From: Selenomonas sp. WCT3
GTDB lineage: Bacteria; Bacillota; Negativicutes; Selenomonadales; Selenomonadaceae
Reading direction: 5' to 3'
Length of the DNA stretch: 44,875 nucleotides
Assembly (NCBI GenBank): GCA_900100835.1
Contig: FNCM01000019.1
Span: 1 to 44,875 of the forward strand
Shown here: positions 41,750-44,875 of the stretch, piece by piece
Numbering within the stretch: the first letter of the stretch is position 1
How the letters are laid out: each line of letters opens with the position of its first letter
Notes under the pieces: model-generated
Told to the model about the DNA's origin: nothing
The model's database searches: none
What the model saw: the letters and a program-made list of their open reading frames with translations, nothing else
Made by a program: the position numbers and the translations under genes

Positions 41750-42703
41750 ATGGCAGAACCAATAGTATATACGGTAGAAGCTTCCGGAGTGCGGCTGGAT
41801 GTATTTCTGACCCAAAAGCAGCCGGAACTTTCCCGTTCCCATGTGCAGAAGCTGGTGGCAGAAGGAAATGCCCTGGTAAACGCTACGGTGCGCAAGGCAA
41901 ACTACAAACTGCGGGCAGGGGAACGGGTGAGCCTGCTGGTGCCGGAGCCAGAAGCGGTGGAGATAAAGGCAGAAGACCTCCCCTTGGATGTGCTTTATGA
42001 GGACGAAGACATCATCGTCGTCAACAAGGCCCGCGGCATGGTGGTCCACCCAGCCTCTGGAGTCAATAGCGGAACCTTGGTCAATGCGCTGCTATTCCAT
42101 TGCCAGGACCTTTCGGGCATCAATGGCGAGATTCGTCCCGGCATTGTCCATCGCCTGGATAAGGATACTTCGGGAGTTATGGTATGCGCCAAAAACGATA
42201 AGGCCCATATTGATTTGGCTGAGCAGATTCGGACGAAATCGGCCCATCGCAGTTATTGGGCCATCGTTCATGGCAATATCAAAGAAGAAGCCGGCATCAT
42301 AAAAGGGGACATCGGCCGTCATCCCACGGACCGCAAAAAGATGGCTATCGTCCGTGAAAATGGCAAGCCGGCGGTAACCCATTTCAAGGTGTTGGAGCGC
42401 TTTGGCGAATACACCTTGGTGGAGTGCAATCTGGAGACGGGCAGAACCCATCAGATTCGCGTTCATATGGCAAGCATTGGGCACCCGCTGATCAACGACC
42501 CGAAGTATGGTCCCAAGAAGCAGTCGCCTTTTGCCATTGCTGGTCAGGCACTTCATTCCCTGACCTTGACCCTCCGTCATCCGGAGACCGGAGAGGAAAT
42601 GACCTTTACGGCGCCGGTACCAGAGGATATGAACCGCATTTTGACGGGACTGCGGGATAAACTTGCCAAAGACCGCAAAAAAGCCGCGGCCATGAAGCCG
42701 TGA
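41750..42703 (+). CDS. RluD-family 23S rRNA/tRNA pseudouridine synthase
   Basis: This 317-residue enzyme isomerises uridine to pseudouridine, probably in 23S rRNA. An N-terminal S4 domain (VRLDVFLTQKQPELSRSHVQ) precedes the catalytic domain with the HRLDKDTSGVMVCAKND motif (catalytic aspartate) and ETGRTHQIRVHMASIGHPL. It is the ylyB position between lspA and pyrR. The start may be ATG 41750 or the in-frame ATG 41741 that overlaps the lspA stop. Confidence 0.94.
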   Translation: MAEPIVYTVEASGVRLDVFLTQKQPELSRSHVQKLVAEGNALVNATVRKANYKLRAGERVSLLVPEPEAVEIKAEDLPLDVLYEDEDIIVVNKARGMVVHPASGVNSGTLVNALLFHCQDLSGINGEIRPGIVHRLDKDTSGVMVCAKNDKAHIDLAEQIRTKSAHRSYWAIVHGNIKEEAGIIKGDIGRHPTDRKKMAIVRENGKPAVTHFKVLERFGEYTLVECNLETGRTHQIRVHMASIGHPLINDPKYGPKKQSPFAIAGQALHSLTLTLRHPETGEEMTFTAPVPEDMNRILTGLRDKLAKDRKKAAAMKP

Positions 42704-42728
42704 CGCAAAAATGGATTGACGGGAGTGA

Positions 42729-43289
<561 letters not shown>

Positions 43290-43299
43290 TCGATATAAG

Positions 43300-43346
43300 A
43301 AAAGACCGGTTGAATCCAGCTCGGAATGGATTCACCGGTCTTTTTT
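43300..43346. terminator. Bidirectional terminator between pyrR and flagellin
   Basis: An 18-bp stem with one bulged T (43300-43318 with 43327-43344) has a T run on the plus strand (43341-43346), and on the minus strand its complement ends in TTTTCTT. It serves both convergent genes. Confidence 0.88.
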
Positions 43347-43353
43347 CGGCAGA

Positions 43354-44664
43354 TTAACTCTGCAAGAGGCTCAGGAACCAGCTGGCGTTGTGGTTGTTTT
43401 GCGCCAGCATGGCCTGGGCGGCTTGCAGGAGAATGTTTTCTTTGGTGAATTCGGTCATCTCTTTGGCCATGTTGGCATCGAGGATGGTGGACATGGCCGC
43501 CGTAAGGTTTTCGCTTTCGGTGGTGAGATTACTGATGGTGTATTCAAGGCGCATGCTCATGGCACCGATGGTGGTCTGTTGGTCAAGGGCCCGTTCTAAC
43601 GCCCGGTCAATGGCACTTATGGCGGCATTGGCACCCTTTTGGGTAGTCACGTCAATGGTATGGCCATTTTTATCGGTGAGGCCTAGGGCATAGGAACTCA
43701 TGTCATCGATGGAGCCGCGGATGCCGCGATTGGCGTCGGCACTGCTGGCAATGTAGAAACTGGTATCGCCTTGGGCATCGCGAGGGGCGATGGATTCTTG
43801 GAAATCGTTAAGGGCTGTGGTGGCCGTTTTCTTGACCTGGCCCTTGGTGTCGGTGATGCTGATGGTGATGCCCGAAACGGCGCCGTCAAGGCCGGTATTG
43901 GCAGCGGTAAAGGAAATGGCATTTTGTTCATCGGCAGTGTGGATAGTTTCGCCATGGGCATCCACGCCAATGGTGGAATCGGCCTGTAATTTTGACGGGT
44001 CAAAAATTGACTGGTCAATGTTGTTGAATTCGGTCAGCATATCCGCAAGGGTAGTGGTGCCGACTTGATAGCTGCCGGAATAGGTCTTGCCGTCTTTGAT
44101 ATAGGAGAGGTTTACGGTATCGCCTTCCTGGATATTTAGCGATGAGCCGTCCCGGCGTTTTAATTCCGTCAGCTTGGTGCTGGCAGTGGTGGTTGGGTCA
44201 AGGCTCTGGTTGGTGAGCACCTGGGCGGTGGGCTCGGCGGCCGAGGCCATGGAACCATCGAGGAGCAGTTGGCCGTTATAGGTCACATTGGCGTTGTCGT
44301 TAATCTGGTCGCCAAATTGGTCAAAGAGCTTTTGGATGGTGCGGCGGTCCGTATCCGTGCAAGTGTCACTGGCAGCCTCGATGGCTTTTTCCTTGAGGTT
44401 GCGCAGGATGTCGATGGTGGAGCTCACGCCGCCCTCCGCGACTTTCAGCATGCTGAGGGAAAACTGGGCATTGCGGCTGGAGGCATCAAGACTGCGAATG
44501 CGCACGTCCATACGCTGACCGATGGCCCAGCCCGAAGGATCATCGGCGACACTGGCAACGCGTTGGCCCGTGGCAAGATGATGCATATGCTTGGACAGTT
44601 TGAATTGATGTTTGTCCATGATGTTCAAGATATTCGTCGACATGACTGAATTGCTGATCATCAT
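43354..44664 (-). CDS. Flagellin
   Basis: This is the filament subunit of the bacterial flagellum, exported by the flagellar type III system. The 436-residue protein has typical N- and C-terminal D0/D1 regions: NIMDKHQFKLSKHMHHLATG, ADDPSGWAIGQRMDVRIRSL and, at the end, ANMAKEMTEFTKENILLQAA followed by QAMLAQNNHNASWFLSLLQS. The middle is variable and contains NIDQSIFDPSKL, encoded by two TTGAC-NN-GTCAA palindromes. I chose ATG 44664 because AAGGAAGG lies 8-9 bases upstream; a GTG at 44673 overlaps that site. No other flagellar gene is in the window. Confidence 0.93.
   Translation of the reverse strand: MMISNSVMSTNILNIMDKHQFKLSKHMHHLATGQRVASVADDPSGWAIGQRMDVRIRSLDASSRNAQFSLSMLKVAEGGVSSTIDILRNLKEKAIEAASDTCTDTDRRTIQKLFDQFGDQINDNANVTYNGQLLLDGSMASAAEPTAQVLTNQSLDPTTTASTKLTELKRRDGSSLNIQEGDTVNLSYIKDGKTYSGSYQVGTTTLADMLTEFNNIDQSIFDPSKLQADSTIGVDAHGETIHTADEQNAISFTAANTGLDGAVSGITISITDTKGQVKKTATTALNDFQESIAPRDAQGDTSFYIASSADANRGIRGSIDDMSSYALGLTDKNGHTIDVTTQKGANAAISAIDRALERALDQQTTIGAMSMRLEYTISNLTTESENLTAAMSTILDANMAKEMTEFTKENILLQAAQAMLAQNNHNASWFLSLLQS
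43992..44018. repeat. Two TTGAC-NN-GTCAA palindromes in flagellin, 15-bp step
   Basis: TTGACGGGTCAA (43992-44003) and TTGACTGGTCAA (44007-44018) start 15 bp apart, in the variable central region of the protein, encoding IDQSIFDPS on the minus strand. Confidence 0.75.
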
Positions 44665-44703
44665 AATGGTCACCTTCCTTGTGAATGAAAGAAATCCGTA
44701 TCC

Positions 44704-44736
44704 AATACTATTATACTACTCTTAATACTATTATAC
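44704..44736 (-). promoter_or_regulatory. Tandem TATAAT-containing direct repeat upstream of flagellin
   Basis: On the minus strand GTATAATAGTATT occurs twice (44736-44724 and 44716-44704), 20 bp apart. Each copy holds a perfect TATAAT, but no good -35 box lies 17 bp before either. No sigma-28 type flagellar promoter is recognised here. The two copies may be alternative -10 boxes or a repeated regulator site. Confidence 0.45.
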
Positions 44737-44795
44737 GTAAGTATACATAAATTACAGTTTGCAGGGGAGTATTACCCAGTTCATGTTCGAGGTAA

Positions 44796-44839
44796 GTCGC
44801 CGGCGGCGGGGGCCCCAGTACCAACGCTCCACCGGTGAC
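44796..44839. other. GC-rich hairpin of unknown role at the right edge
   Basis: GTCGCCGGCGG (44796-44806) pairs with CCACCGGTGAC (44829-44839) at 10 of 11 positions counting one G-U. The loop contains the palindromic GGGGCCCC. The segment is much richer in GC than the AT-rich DNA on either side. It may be part of a structured RNA or of a repeat that continues beyond the window; no known RNA family is recognised. Confidence 0.35.
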
Positions 44840-44875
44840 AACCCGCTACAAGAAATTTTTGCCTTTTAATTAAGA

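Noticed and set aside
44740..44840. TPP riboswitch on the minus strand near the right edge
   Set aside because: A stretch resembling the GAAC...TGGGTAAT half of the aptamer is present, but the CTGAGA half is missing and the helices do not match.

Overview
The window looks like chromosomal DNA from a motile, Gram-negative-type Bacillota of the class Negativicutes, most likely a Selenomonas-like organism. This rests on Firmicute gene orders (infC-rpmI-rplT; pgeF-yggS-sepF-ylmH-divIVA-lspA-rluD-pyrR) combined with Hfq, a YgiQ-type radical SAM protein, flagellin and a chemoreceptor, at roughly 50-55% GC. The genus is an inference.

Layout. (1) Bases 1-3690 are accessory: the 3' end of an IS3-family element, a 31-residue membrane peptide with a convergent antisense promoter and a shared terminator (a likely type I toxin-antitoxin locus), and a type I restriction HsdR gene without hsdM or hsdS in view. 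(2) Bases 3755-7620 hold two divergent zinc-ribbon membrane proteins and a dCACHE-type chemoreceptor. (3) Bases 7620-10036 hold a glucose-type PTS IICBA gene behind a leader terminator. (4) Bases 10088-17642 form an ethanolamine operon without microcompartment genes (eat-eutABC) fused to late cobalamin assembly (cobT-cobS-cobC). It sits behind an attenuator that carries an ANTAR/EutV-like hairpin motif. (5) Bases 17691-21690 form an amino-sugar operon (RpiR regulator, nagB, nanE, PTS IICB). (6) Bases 21715-24069 carry a DASS anion transporter behind an attenuator and a FolT vitamin transporter behind a THF riboswitch. (7) Bases 24098-25435 carry infC (ATT start), rpmI and rplT with an L20-type leader. 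(8) Bases 25517-32690 are housekeeping: RNA methylase, thiN, UPF0173, miaA, hfq, dut, rarA, an Rrf2 regulator and a cysteine desulfurase. (9) Bases 32752-43345 form one long co-directional block from rodZ to pyrR. (10) The right end holds a flagellin gene on the minus strand and a GC-rich hairpin at the edge.

How the parts connect. EutBC needs adenosylcobalamin, EutA reactivates it, and CobT/CobS/CobC complete the cofactor, so one transcript links substrate uptake, enzyme, repair and cofactor assembly. The IICB transporter next to nanE lacks a IIA domain and may borrow the one on the IICBA protein. NanE and NagB point to import of N-acetylmannosamine or a related sugar.

The most unusual signal is a 12-bp palindrome, TTGAC-NN-GTCAA. 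It occurs inside four unrelated genes (trmH-like, thiN, rarA, flagellin), often in tandem at exactly 15 bp, so it inserts whole pentapeptides without breaking the frame. It looks like a dispersed micro-repeat. The second is the compact toxin/antisense locus between the IS and hsdR, where two promoters facing away from each other interleave.
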